A DNA stretch of 64,000 bases, from contig NZ_CP141608.1 in NCBI RefSeq assembly GCF_035581345.1, positions 2,634,501 to 2,698,500 of the forward strand, given 5' to 3'. Shown here piece by piece: positions 28,827-37,149 of the stretch. How positions within the stretch are numbered: the stretch's first letter is position 1; every line of letters begins with the position of its first letter. Source of the DNA: Pseudomonas sp. JQ170C (lineage in GTDB: Bacteria > Pseudomonadota > Gammaproteobacteria > Pseudomonadales > Pseudomonadaceae). Below the pieces are notes generated by a model. It saw only the letters and a program-made list of their open reading frames with translations, did not search any database and was not told the origin of the DNA. The translations under genes and the position numbers were made by a program.

Positions 28827-30146
28827 GTGTCCCAACCGATCCGTATGCCACGCGCGTTCTGCGCAAGTGCCCTGATGCTGTGCTGCCTGCCCCTGATGGC
28901 CGCCGACGAACAGGGTTTCGTCGAAGACAGCACGCTGAAACTGATAAACCGCAACTTTTACTTCAACCGGGATTTCCGCAGTCGTGGCGATGGTTTGTTC
29001 AACGCCCGCCAGCAGAGCTATCGCGAAGAGTGGGCGCAAGGTTTCCAGGCATTCTTCAGCTCCGGCTACAGCCAGGGGACGGTGGGCGTCGGTGTTGACG
29101 CCCACGGGCTGCTGGGGTTGAAGCTGGACAGCGGGGGCGGCACCTCGGGCACCAATCTGTTGCCGCTGGACAGCCGCAACCGTGCCGAGGACGACTACTC
29201 GGCCGCCGGTGGCGCGCTGAAGCTGCGCGCTTTCGACACCGAACTGAAGGCGGGGGACCTGTTTCCGGTCACGCCGGTGTACCGCTACGGCGACGGACGC
29301 TTGCTGCCGCAGAGCTTTCGCGGCGTCTCGCTGCGCAACACGGCCATCGACAACCTGACCCTGCAGGGCGGCCATCTGCACGCGGCGCGCAACAAGGCCA
29401 GCAGCAACCACGACGGCGACCTGAGCACCGAGTACGGCGGCACCCGCTACCGTTCCGCCAGTTACCTGGGCGGTGACTACAGCGTCGCCGACGGGGTGTC
29501 GCTGAGCCTTTACCAGGCGCGTTTCGAGGATGTCTGGAACCAGACCTACATCAGCGTGGACCAGGCCATCGCCCTCGGTGATCATCGCTCCCTGAGCGTG
29601 GGCGCCAACCTTTACCGCACCCGTGACGAAGGGGCTGCCCGGGCAGGCAAGGTCGACACCGACAGCTGGAGCGCCTACGCCCGCGTGCTGTTCGGCGGGC
29701 ATTCGCTGATGCTCGCGCATCAACGTATCCACGGCGACGAACCGTTCGACTACCTGGGGGACGGAGACTCCATCTACCTGGCCAACTCAGTCCTGTACTC
29801 GGACTTCAACTCGCCCAATGAGCGCTCATGGCAACTGCGCTACGACTTCAACTTTGCCGCGCTCGGCGTGCCTGGGCTGGGCTTCATGACGCGCTACCTT
29901 CGCGGCTCCCATATCGATAACGCGAAGGTCGATCCGACGGGTGCCTACGCCTATTACGCAAAACTCGGCAGTGGCGGGCGGCATTGGGAAAGGGATTTCC
30001 AGCTGCAGTACGTGATTCAGAGCGGACCGGCGAAGAACCTCTCCCTGGTTGCGCAGCAGACGATCCACCGGGCAAACGCGGCGCAGTCCGACGGTGACGT
30101 TGATCAGGTGCGGATCATTATTCAGTACCCGCTGGACCTGTTCTGA
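28827..30146 (+). CDS. OprD-family outer-membrane porin
   Basis: This 439-residue porin has a signal peptide (about VSQPIRMPRAFCASALMLCC to LMAADE). It then shows the OprD opening FVEDSTLKLINRNFYFNRDF and later family segments, including VGVGVDAHGLLGLKLDSG and GDLFPVTPVYRYGDGRLLPQSF. OprD porins are 18-strand channels for small carboxylates and amino acids. The GTG start has AAGAGG 9 bp upstream; ATG at 28845 would shorten the signal peptide. The protein ends in QYPLDLF with the terminal Phe of outer-membrane barrels. It probably admits the substrate of the 20888-28704 locus. Confidence 0.92.
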   Translation: MSQPIRMPRAFCASALMLCCLPLMAADEQGFVEDSTLKLINRNFYFNRDFRSRGDGLFNARQQSYREEWAQGFQAFFSSGYSQGTVGVGVDAHGLLGLKLDSGGGTSGTNLLPLDSRNRAEDDYSAAGGALKLRAFDTELKAGDLFPVTPVYRYGDGRLLPQSFRGVSLRNTAIDNLTLQGGHLHAARNKASSNHDGDLSTEYGGTRYRSASYLGGDYSVADGVSLSLYQARFEDVWNQTYISVDQAIALGDHRSLSVGANLYRTRDEGAARAGKVDTDSWSAYARVLFGGHSLMLAHQRIHGDEPFDYLGDGDSIYLANSVLYSDFNSPNERSWQLRYDFNFAALGVPGLGFMTRYLRGSHIDNAKVDPTGAYAYYAKLGSGGRHWERDFQLQYVIQSGPAKNLSLVAQQTIHRANAAQSDGDVDQVRIIIQYPLDLF

Positions 30147-30153
30147 TCGGGTA

Positions 30154-30175
30154 CGGCCCCTGCTGCCAGGGGCCG
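30154..30175 (+). terminator. Hairpin after the OprD porin
   Basis: CGGCCCCTG (30154-30162) pairs perfectly with CAGGGGCCG (30167-30175) over a 4-base loop, 7 bp after the porin stop and before the convergent RND gene. The T run is poor. Confidence 0.65.
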
Positions 30176-30254
30176 GGTTCGGCCTGTGGACGCAGGGGCA
30201 CCGGGTTGCTGTCAGTGAACCTGCGTACGGCTCATTGCCCTTGTGTCCAATGGA

Positions 30255-32639
30255 TCACGGCGTGATGAGCTCATCGTGTTCCCGTGCTGGAGGGCTGCGT
30301 TTTTGCAGCAGGGAAATTAGCGCGGGCATCAGGACCAGGGCGCCAATCATGTTCCACACGAACAGCAGTACCAGCAACACGCCCATGTCGGCCTGGAATT
30401 TCAACGACGAGAACGCCCAGGTGCTCACGCCCAAGGCCAGGGTAATGCCGGTAAAGGCCACGGACGTGCCGGTCGTCTTCAGTGCTTCGAAGTAGGCGCG
30501 GCGCAGGTCCATGCCCTGCAACAGGAAATTTTCCATGCGGCTGTACAGGTAGATGCCGTAGTCGACGCCAATGCCCACGCCCAGGGCGATCACCGGCAAG
30601 GTGGCGACTTTCACGCCCAGGCCCATCTTGGCCATCACCGCCTCGCACAACACTGTCGACAGGTACAGCGGCGCCATCAGGGCAAAGGTCACTTTCAGTG
30701 ACTTGAACTCCCACAACACCACAAGCGAAATGATCACAAACACCAACACCAGCATGACTTTTTCCGAGTGCCGGATGACGTTGTTGGTGGCCGCTTCGAT
30801 GCCGGCGTTACCCGCCGCCTGGAGCAGCCTGTAGTCGCCGCCGCCATGGTGCTGGTCGAACTGCTCGACGGCAGCGCTGACGCGGCTCAGGGTCTGGGCC
30901 TTGTGGTCACGCAGGTACAGGCTGATGGGCACCAGGCTGCAGTCGCTGTTGAGCTGTTCGGCGGGCACGCCGGAACGGGCATTGTTCATCACGTACTGGT
31001 CGCGGGATAGCTCCGCCCATTTGGGGTTGCCTTCGTTGCGGGCGAGGATGTTGAAACGCATGGTGTCGTACAGCGACTGCACCGACTCCACACCTTCGAT
31101 ATCGCGCATGTGGCGCTGGAACTGATGGGCAAGGTCGGCGGCGGCAAAGCGCGAGCATTGTTCTGCCGGGGTGGTGAACATCACCACATAGACATCGGTG
31201 CTGGTGGTGTAGTGACCGAGCAGGTAGGCGTTGTCCTGGTTGTAGCGCGCCTCGGGGCGGAACTCCGGTGCGCCGCCGTCCAGATCACCAATCTGCAGGT
31301 CTTTGCGTGCCTGGTAGCCGATCGTCAGGAGTACCAGGCTGGCAAGCACCAACGGTATGGCCAGACGCGGTTCGACCACTGCCGCCAGGCGCCGGAATAC
31401 CGGCCAGGACGCGTTGGCGCGGGCGTGCTGGCGGGCGATGGCCGCCGGGCTGACGCCGACATAGGACATCAGTACCGGCAACAGGAACATCTTGGTGAAG
31501 ATAGCGACGAACACCCCGATGCTGGCGGTGATCGCCAGTTGCTTGATCACGCCGATGTCGATGACCAGCAAGGTGATAAAGCCCACGGCGTCGGCCAGCA
31601 GCGCGGTCGTCCCGGGAATGAACAACGCCCGGAAGGTGCGCCGCGAGGCGTCAATGGGGCCATGGCCCTGCGCCGCTTCACTGACCATCAGGTTGATGTT
31701 CTGCACGGCGTGGCTGATACCGATGGCGAAGATCAGGAACGGGACCAGGATCGAGTAGGGGTCCAGGCCATAGCCGAGCAGGCTGAGGATACCCAACTGG
31801 CAAACGACGGTGAGCAGGCAGGTCGCCACGGTGACGGCAGTGCTGCGCCAGCAGCGGCAATAGAGCAGGAGCAGGGCGCTGATCAGCACCACGGTGAAGG
31901 CAAAAAACAGGGCAATGTTGCTGGCCGCCGCCAGCAGGTCGCCGATGATCTGCGCGAAACCGATGACGCGGATGGTCACGCCTTTGCCGGCGAAGTGTTC
32001 GCGGACCTGCTGTTCAAGGGCCTGGCTGAAGACCCCATAGTCCAGCGGTTGCCCGCTTTGCGGATCGCTATTGAGCAGTGGCACGCGGATGATGGTCGAG
32101 CGCAGGTCGTTGGCCACCAGGCTGCCGAGCAGGTTGGCGCGCAGGATGTTCTGCCGGACCTGTGCCAGGGCGCGCTCGCTGCCGTCATAGCCGTCGGGAA
32201 TCACCCGACCGCTGCGCACACCGTCGGTTGTCACCTCGGACCATACGGCGTTCGGGGTCCACAACGACTTGAGTTTGCCGCGGTCGACGCCGGGTATGTA
32301 GAAGACCTTGTCGGTGACTTCGCGCAGCGTTTCCAGGAATGCCGGGGTGAAGATGTCGCCTTCGGGGTTTTCGACGATGATGCGCAGCACATTGCTTTGC
32401 GGCCGCAGAACCTCCTCGAAGCGCAAGTAGTTCTGGATGTAGGGGTGGCTGGTCGGGATCATCCGCGTGAAACTGGCGTCGGCCCTGAGGGACAAGGCTT
32501 TGTACCCCAGCAGCAGCGTAGCCAGCAGGAACAGCAGCAGCACAGGCACGCGGTTGTGGAACAAGGCCCGCTCCAGGCCATTGAGCAATCGCGTTTCACT
32601 TTTCTGCAGTTGTGGACGGTGTTTGGCCTGGGCATTCAT
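30255..32639 (-). CDS. RND-superfamily exporter (MMPL/HAE-like, single-component type)
   Basis: This 794-residue inner-membrane protein has the RND plan: one N-terminal helix, a large periplasmic loop, then two bundles of membrane helices each with an SSD-like region, e.g. PFLIFAIGISHAVQNINLMV and LGVGIGVDYGIYLYSRMENF. The latter resembles hydrophobic-molecule exporters and not drug pumps with a fusion-protein partner. The frame upstream to 32738 is not supported; AAGGAG precedes the ATG at 32639. It overlaps the YCF48 gene by 4 bp. With DUF1329 and DUF1302 it forms a recurring transport set whose cargo is unknown; hydrophobic acids or lipids are likely. Confidence 0.9.
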   Translation of the reverse strand: MNAQAKHRPQLQKSETRLLNGLERALFHNRVPVLLLFLLATLLLGYKALSLRADASFTRMIPTSHPYIQNYLRFEEVLRPQSNVLRIIVENPEGDIFTPAFLETLREVTDKVFYIPGVDRGKLKSLWTPNAVWSEVTTDGVRSGRVIPDGYDGSERALAQVRQNILRANLLGSLVANDLRSTIIRVPLLNSDPQSGQPLDYGVFSQALEQQVREHFAGKGVTIRVIGFAQIIGDLLAAASNIALFFAFTVVLISALLLLYCRCWRSTAVTVATCLLTVVCQLGILSLLGYGLDPYSILVPFLIFAIGISHAVQNINLMVSEAAQGHGPIDASRRTFRALFIPGTTALLADAVGFITLLVIDIGVIKQLAITASIGVFVAIFTKMFLLPVLMSYVGVSPAAIARQHARANASWPVFRRLAAVVEPRLAIPLVLASLVLLTIGYQARKDLQIGDLDGGAPEFRPEARYNQDNAYLLGHYTTSTDVYVVMFTTPAEQCSRFAAADLAHQFQRHMRDIEGVESVQSLYDTMRFNILARNEGNPKWAELSRDQYVMNNARSGVPAEQLNSDCSLVPISLYLRDHKAQTLSRVSAAVEQFDQHHGGGDYRLLQAAGNAGIEAATNNVIRHSEKVMLVLVFVIISLVVLWEFKSLKVTFALMAPLYLSTVLCEAVMAKMGLGVKVATLPVIALGVGIGVDYGIYLYSRMENFLLQGMDLRRAYFEALKTTGTSVAFTGITLALGVSTWAFSSLKFQADMGVLLVLLFVWNMIGALVLMPALISLLQKRSPPAREHDELITP

Positions 32640-33736
32640 TGCACGTACTCCTTGAACTCGTCGCGCGCGAGCAGGCGCAATCCGCGGTTGCCGACAAGGG
32701 CCAGCGAGCCGTCGGGCAACAGCGCCGCACTCAACCACACGGCCTTGTTGCGCGGCTGCAGGACCTGCAAGTGCTGCATGTCAGTGCTGTGCACCAGCCC
32801 GGCCTGGCCGGTGAACAGCACACTGTTGTCGGGCAGCTGCGCAGCGTTGTAGAGGCTGGTGGCGGTTGGCAGGGGGAGGGGCCGCCAGTGCTGGCCAGCG
32901 TCCAGGCTGCTAAACAGCGCGCCACCGAATCCCATCGCCAGGACCTGGCCGTCGCGCAACTGCACCAGGTTGTAGAGGGAGGCCGGGGTCAGCACCTGTG
33001 ACTGCCACTGGCCCGCAGAGCGGCGATACAGCTTTCCGCCTTCTCCCGCGATCAGCAGGTCGCCGTTGGCGAGTCCCAGTACGGCGTTGAGGTGCAGGCG
33101 GTCGGGGTTGTCCAGGCCTGGGACATAGGCCCAGGTGTTACCGCCATCGGTGGTATGCAGGACAGTGCCGTAGGCGCCGACCACCCAGCCTTCGCGTGCA
33201 CTGCGAAACCAGACGTCCAGCAATGGGCGCGAGGGGCCGGCGTCGGCACCGGCGCTGATGTCATCGAGGGCAAAGCGGGCGTTGTCCAGCGCCGTTTCAT
33301 CGGCGCCTGGGGTCGCCTCCAGGTGATCCACTTCGTCCTGGGCCCATTTGAGCAGCAGGGCATTGAGGGTTCGGCCGTCCAATTGCTTGGTCCAGGTGGC
33401 GCCGCCATCCTCGCTGTGCAGCACCACCCCGTCGTGACCCACCGCCCATCCCTGCCGATCGTCGACGAAGTACAGGGCAGTCAGCAGCAGGTCCACCGGA
33501 ACCTTGGCCTGATCGACCTGGCCGGTGGCCTGGCGCACCAGGATATGACCCTCGGCGCCGACCATGACCACGCGACCCGCCACCGCTTGGGCATCGGTCA
33601 GCGGCCCATGCTGGGCCTTGGCTGTCAGGCGGGCAGGGCGTTCCAGTCGGTCCGGTAACGTCGCCGCGAAGGTGGGCGACAGCAGGCAAGTGAGGCTCAA
33701 GGCTAGGCCGTAGCGAACAACGGTAGGCATCTTCAT
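32636..33736 (-). CDS. YCF48/BNR-repeat periplasmic protein
   Basis: This protein of about 366 residues has a signal peptide (MPTVVRYGLALSLTCLL...TFA) and at least five BNR/YCF48 beta-propeller repeats such as HSEDGGATWTKQ, HTTDGGNTWAYV and SSLDAGQHWRPL. Related propellers act in photosystem II assembly; in this bacterial setting the partner is the RND exporter encoded by the overlapping downstream gene. The start could be any of several near ATGs (33730, 33736, 33742); none has a strong ribosome site. It may be the periplasmic adapter of the exporter. Confidence 0.85.
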   Translation of the reverse strand: MKMPTVVRYGLALSLTCLLSPTFAATLPDRLERPARLTAKAQHGPLTDAQAVAGRVVMVGAEGHILVRQATGQVDQAKVPVDLLLTALYFVDDRQGWAVGHDGVVLHSEDGGATWTKQLDGRTLNALLLKWAQDEVDHLEATPGADETALDNARFALDDISAGADAGPSRPLLDVWFRSAREGWVVGAYGTVLHTTDGGNTWAYVPGLDNPDRLHLNAVLGLANGDLLIAGEGGKLYRRSAGQWQSQVLTPASLYNLVQLRDGQVLAMGFGGALFSSLDAGQHWRPLPLPTATSLYNAAQLPDNSVLFTGQAGLVHSTDMQHLQVLQPRNKAVWLSAALLPDGSLALVGNRGLRLLARDEFKEYVQ

Positions 33737-33799
33737 CGGACACATCTCAAAAGCGGAGAAGGATGGCCACAAGGCCATCCTGATGGTGCGCAGGTGGCA

Positions 33800-35149
33800 T
33801 CAGCGTCCCGAACGACGCAGGGCCGATGGGCTGAAGTCAGCCAGTTTGGCGGTCAGGCCAAACCGCGTGCTGCGCTCTTCGTTTTCCAGGCCGTAGGCCA
33901 CGTAGCGACGCGCTTGCAGGTCGTAGACCACTTCGCTGACATGGATGGCCGAGAGCACGTCGTAGCGCTGCAGGCTATGCGCCTCCTGAACCCGCCACAG
34001 CTCGCCACGGCCGTCGTACAGGTCGGCGCCCAGGATGCCCCAGCTGTCTTCATCGACGTAGAACACCCGCTTGGCATAGATATGCCGTTCGCCCGGTTTC
34101 AGGCTGGCTTCAACGACCCAGACACGGTGCATCTCGTAGCGCAGCAGGTCCTGGTTGAGGTGGTTGGGCTGGAGGATGTCCTTGTACTTGAGGGCGCGGC
34201 TGGCCAGCTTGTAGGTGTTGTAAGGCACCAGCATTTCTTTCTTGCCCACCAGCTTCCAGTCGTACTTGTCCGTGGCGCCGTTGTACAGATCAATGGTGTC
34301 GTAGGTGCGCAAGCCGTCGGAGGTGCCCAGCGGTGAGTCATAGGCGGCTTCTGGCGCCCGCAGCACGCGGCGCTGGCCGGGGTTGTAGGTCCAGGCCAGG
34401 CGGGCTTCGCCGGTCTGGTCGATGGGTTCGTGGATCAGGGTCTGGCTACCGGCGACGCTTTCCGGCGAGGTCACCTTGCCCAGGTAGTAGTAGAGACGGT
34501 TGGGCTCGGGGTTACCCATGGCCGAGGCCATCACCGCTTTTACTTCACGACGGATCGGGGTGAAGCTGCCATTGCTTTGCACCACCATCTCGGTGGGGTA
34601 GTACAGATAGCCCCCGGTGCGGTAGCGCACGAAGTGGTTGAACAGCACTTCCACGCCGGACGTGGGAAGGGGGAAGGGCACACTGCTCTTCTCGTAGCCC
34701 GTCAGGCCATTGCCGCCGTTGGCCAGGCTGACGCTGGCCGCCTCTTGACGGATTTGCGCGTATTCGCTCTGCGGCAGCGCCGCGGTGCGATGGCTGGGAT
34801 ACACCGGCATGCTGAAGTCCGGGTACTTCTGCAGCATCGCCCGGTAGCCCGGGGTAAGGTGCGCCGCGTACTGCTTGAGGTTGGCAGCGGTGACGGTGTA
34901 CAGCGGTTTCTCGCTGGCAAACGGATCGACATAGCCCTGGCCGGGGGCGAAACCGGCAGGCGCCTGGGTCAGGCCACCGGTCCAGGCGGGGATGCTGCCG
35001 TCGGCGCTGGCGGCTTTTTCGCCGCCGGTGGGGGTGAGGTCCTGGCCCAGGCGGTCCAGGTCGGCGCTGCTCACCTGGGCGAGGGCGGCGTGGCTGGCCA
35101 GGCTGAGGAAGCTGCCCAGGGCAGCAGCGCGAAGCAGAGTGGTATTCAT
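33800..35149 (-). CDS. DUF1329 outer-membrane-associated protein (LolB-like fold)
   Basis: This 449-residue protein has a signal peptide (MNTTLLRAAALGSFLSLASH...ALAQ), the opening SADLDRLGQDLTPTGGEKA and the conserved WTGG segment of DUF1329. Family members have a LolB/LppX-like half-barrel that can hold a lipid. GAGGT precedes the ATG. DUF1329 genes nearly always follow DUF1302 genes, as here with a 14-bp gap. The cargo is unknown. I infer a periplasmic carrier between the RND exporter and the DUF1302 barrel. Confidence 0.9.
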   Translation of the reverse strand: MNTTLLRAAALGSFLSLASHAALAQVSSADLDRLGQDLTPTGGEKAASADGSIPAWTGGLTQAPAGFAPGQGYVDPFASEKPLYTVTAANLKQYAAHLTPGYRAMLQKYPDFSMPVYPSHRTAALPQSEYAQIRQEAASVSLANGGNGLTGYEKSSVPFPLPTSGVEVLFNHFVRYRTGGYLYYPTEMVVQSNGSFTPIRREVKAVMASAMGNPEPNRLYYYLGKVTSPESVAGSQTLIHEPIDQTGEARLAWTYNPGQRRVLRAPEAAYDSPLGTSDGLRTYDTIDLYNGATDKYDWKLVGKKEMLVPYNTYKLASRALKYKDILQPNHLNQDLLRYEMHRVWVVEASLKPGERHIYAKRVFYVDEDSWGILGADLYDGRGELWRVQEAHSLQRYDVLSAIHVSEVVYDLQARRYVAYGLENEERSTRFGLTAKLADFSPSALRRSGR

Positions 35150-35163
35150 GGTAGACCTCACGT

Positions 35164-37029
35164 TTAGAAACCCATGCGCAGGCTGAGGGAAACAAAATCC
35201 TTGTCGGTGGCGGCGAAGGGGGTGTTGCCGCTACCGGACCAGGACAGCTCTGCAGAATATTTCTGCAGGTAATCGAACTTGGCCCCCACCGACCCCAACA
35301 GGCGGTCCTCGGAGAACACGCCGTCGTACGACCAGCCCTTGATGTCCTGGCCAAAGGCGATGAAGGGGGAGACGTTGGCGCCGGCAACCAGCCCCGGGTA
35401 GTTCAACTGCGCACGCAGCCGGTACCCCCAGGAGAACGTGCTGGTGTAGCCGTCGCTGGAACAGCCGAGCTTGCGGTACTTGGCCTCGCTGACACCCAGC
35501 GCACAGCCCCGGGCGTTGCCGGCGGACAGGTCCGAGCCATAGGTGTCGGGACGGGCATAGCGGCGCTCGTCGAGCCCCGGCAGATCGTGCATGTACTTCA
35601 TGCCCACTTCGCCGATCAGGTTGAGGCTGTCGGCACCCAGTACCTGGGGAATGGATTTGATCGCACCCAGCGACAGCTGCGAAATCTTGCGGCGGTCATA
35701 GCCGTTGTAGGCCGAGCCCGGCGTGGCGTTGATCGCATCCTGGCCAAGGGTGATGTCTTCACCGATCAGTTGACCGAGCTGGCCGGGGTTGCCGGCAAAG
35801 GCCGGAATCAGGTCACCGGTGGCCAGTTGCACGGGTTGGTTGGGGCGAAAGCTGTATTCGCCGAACACCGAGGTGCCCCACAGGTTCGTGGAAAAGCTCA
35901 GGCCGAAGATGCGGATGTCTTCCGGAAAATCGGCAAAGTAACGACCGTTGGTGGCTTGCTGGCCCGGCAGCCAACCCGCGCCAGGCCCCGGACGCAGGTC
36001 GGTGAGCAGGCTGGAGTAGGGGGTGCGCGAATGAATGTTCATCGCATAGGCCCCGAACTCGGTATCGATACGGTCGGCAAAGTAGCGCAGGGCCAGGCCG
36101 AACTGGCCGGCGTTGGAGGGCTCGTTGTCGCCGGCGCGCTGGATGATCAGGTCGTTGGCAAAGCTGACCGGGTCATTGGCGCCACCCCGTGGCACGCCAA
36201 AACACCCTTCGGGGATGAAGTCATTGGTCGAGAAGTAGGTGCCGCAGCCTTCGAGCACCGTGCGGCGCCATTGCAGTTGGTAGAACGCCTCCAGGTTGAG
36301 GTTGTCGGTGAGGCCGAGGTTCCCGTACAGCATGGGCACCGGCAGCAACGCTTCCTTGACCTGCGAACCCGGCCGGCGCAGGGCGGCGACGTCGATCGGG
36401 TTGATGGCGTTGATGCCGTTCTGAAAGTACAGGCCTTCGCCCCAGTTGATCACCTGGTTGCCGACCCGTGCGTTGAGCGGGTGATCGGCGATGTTGAAGT
36501 CGCCGAACACATAGGCGTCGAGCAAGGCCAGGCCCTGGAACTTGGCCAGTTCGTCGAAGTGGCTGTCGTCCAGTTTGCTGTTGGCCTTGTAGCCGTTGGA
36601 GGAATGGCCGAAGTCCACCTCGCGATTGCTCAAGGTGTAGTCGTACCAGGCCTTGCCGCGAATGAAGGCGCCGTAGTTGCGCCAGTTCAGCTCCATCTCG
36701 CCAAGCAAGGTAATGGGTGAGGACACCAGGTTGCGCTTGCGAAAGTTCAGGCGGCCATCGTCGCCGGTGCGTCCGCCGCTGGCGTTGAACTCCCCTGGGT
36801 GGCCATAACCGATGGCATCGGCGTTGCCCTGGAAGATGTTGTCGGCGCTGGGCTTTTCGGCACTCCACAGGCCGCCGACGCTCAGGCTGCCGTTGTAGCG
36901 ACCGCTGACTTCGCCCCAGTGGAATTCACCCGCACTGGCATAGCTGCACAGGGCGCAGGCCAAGGGTGTCAGCAGGAACGTGGCCAACGGACGTTTGTGT
37001 GTTGTGTGACGGGCTCGGGGGGAGCTCAT
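35164..37029 (-). CDS. DUF1302 outer-membrane protein
   Basis: This 621-residue protein has a signal peptide (to about residue 33) and the DUF1302 opening FHWGEVSGRYNGSLSVGGLW. Many amphipathic strands follow, with WGEGLYFQNGINAINPIDV in the middle, and the terminal GF/aromatic residue (SLRMGF) of barrels. It is first in the minus-strand set DUF1302-DUF1329-YCF48-RND. GAGGCAGCC lies before the ATG, preceded by an Hfq/Crc-type motif. The family is often induced during growth on hydrophobic or terpenoid compounds, but its transport direction is not known. Confidence 0.9.
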   Translation of the reverse strand: MSSPRARHTTHKRPLATFLLTPLACALCSYASAGEFHWGEVSGRYNGSLSVGGLWSAEKPSADNIFQGNADAIGYGHPGEFNASGGRTGDDGRLNFRKRNLVSSPITLLGEMELNWRNYGAFIRGKAWYDYTLSNREVDFGHSSNGYKANSKLDDSHFDELAKFQGLALLDAYVFGDFNIADHPLNARVGNQVINWGEGLYFQNGINAINPIDVAALRRPGSQVKEALLPVPMLYGNLGLTDNLNLEAFYQLQWRRTVLEGCGTYFSTNDFIPEGCFGVPRGGANDPVSFANDLIIQRAGDNEPSNAGQFGLALRYFADRIDTEFGAYAMNIHSRTPYSSLLTDLRPGPGAGWLPGQQATNGRYFADFPEDIRIFGLSFSTNLWGTSVFGEYSFRPNQPVQLATGDLIPAFAGNPGQLGQLIGEDITLGQDAINATPGSAYNGYDRRKISQLSLGAIKSIPQVLGADSLNLIGEVGMKYMHDLPGLDERRYARPDTYGSDLSAGNARGCALGVSEAKYRKLGCSSDGYTSTFSWGYRLRAQLNYPGLVAGANVSPFIAFGQDIKGWSYDGVFSEDRLLGSVGAKFDYLQKYSAELSWSGSGNTPFAATDKDFVSLSLRMGF

Positions 37030-37045
37030 GGTGGCTGCCTCTTGA

Positions 37046-37053
37046 TTATTGTT
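37046..37053 (-). promoter_or_regulatory. Hfq/Crc-type motif AACAATAA before the DUF1302 gene
   Basis: A perfect AAnAAnAA match on the minus strand lies 16 bp before the ATG at 37029, just upstream of the ribosome site. Confidence 0.6.
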
Positions 37054-37149
37054 ATGGATGTACCGGCAGCACGAGGCCCAGCAATGGCCGAGTGCTGTTG
37101 AATCGAAACGCAGGGTGGTGACCGGTCGCCGGACCGGTCAGGCAGACGG

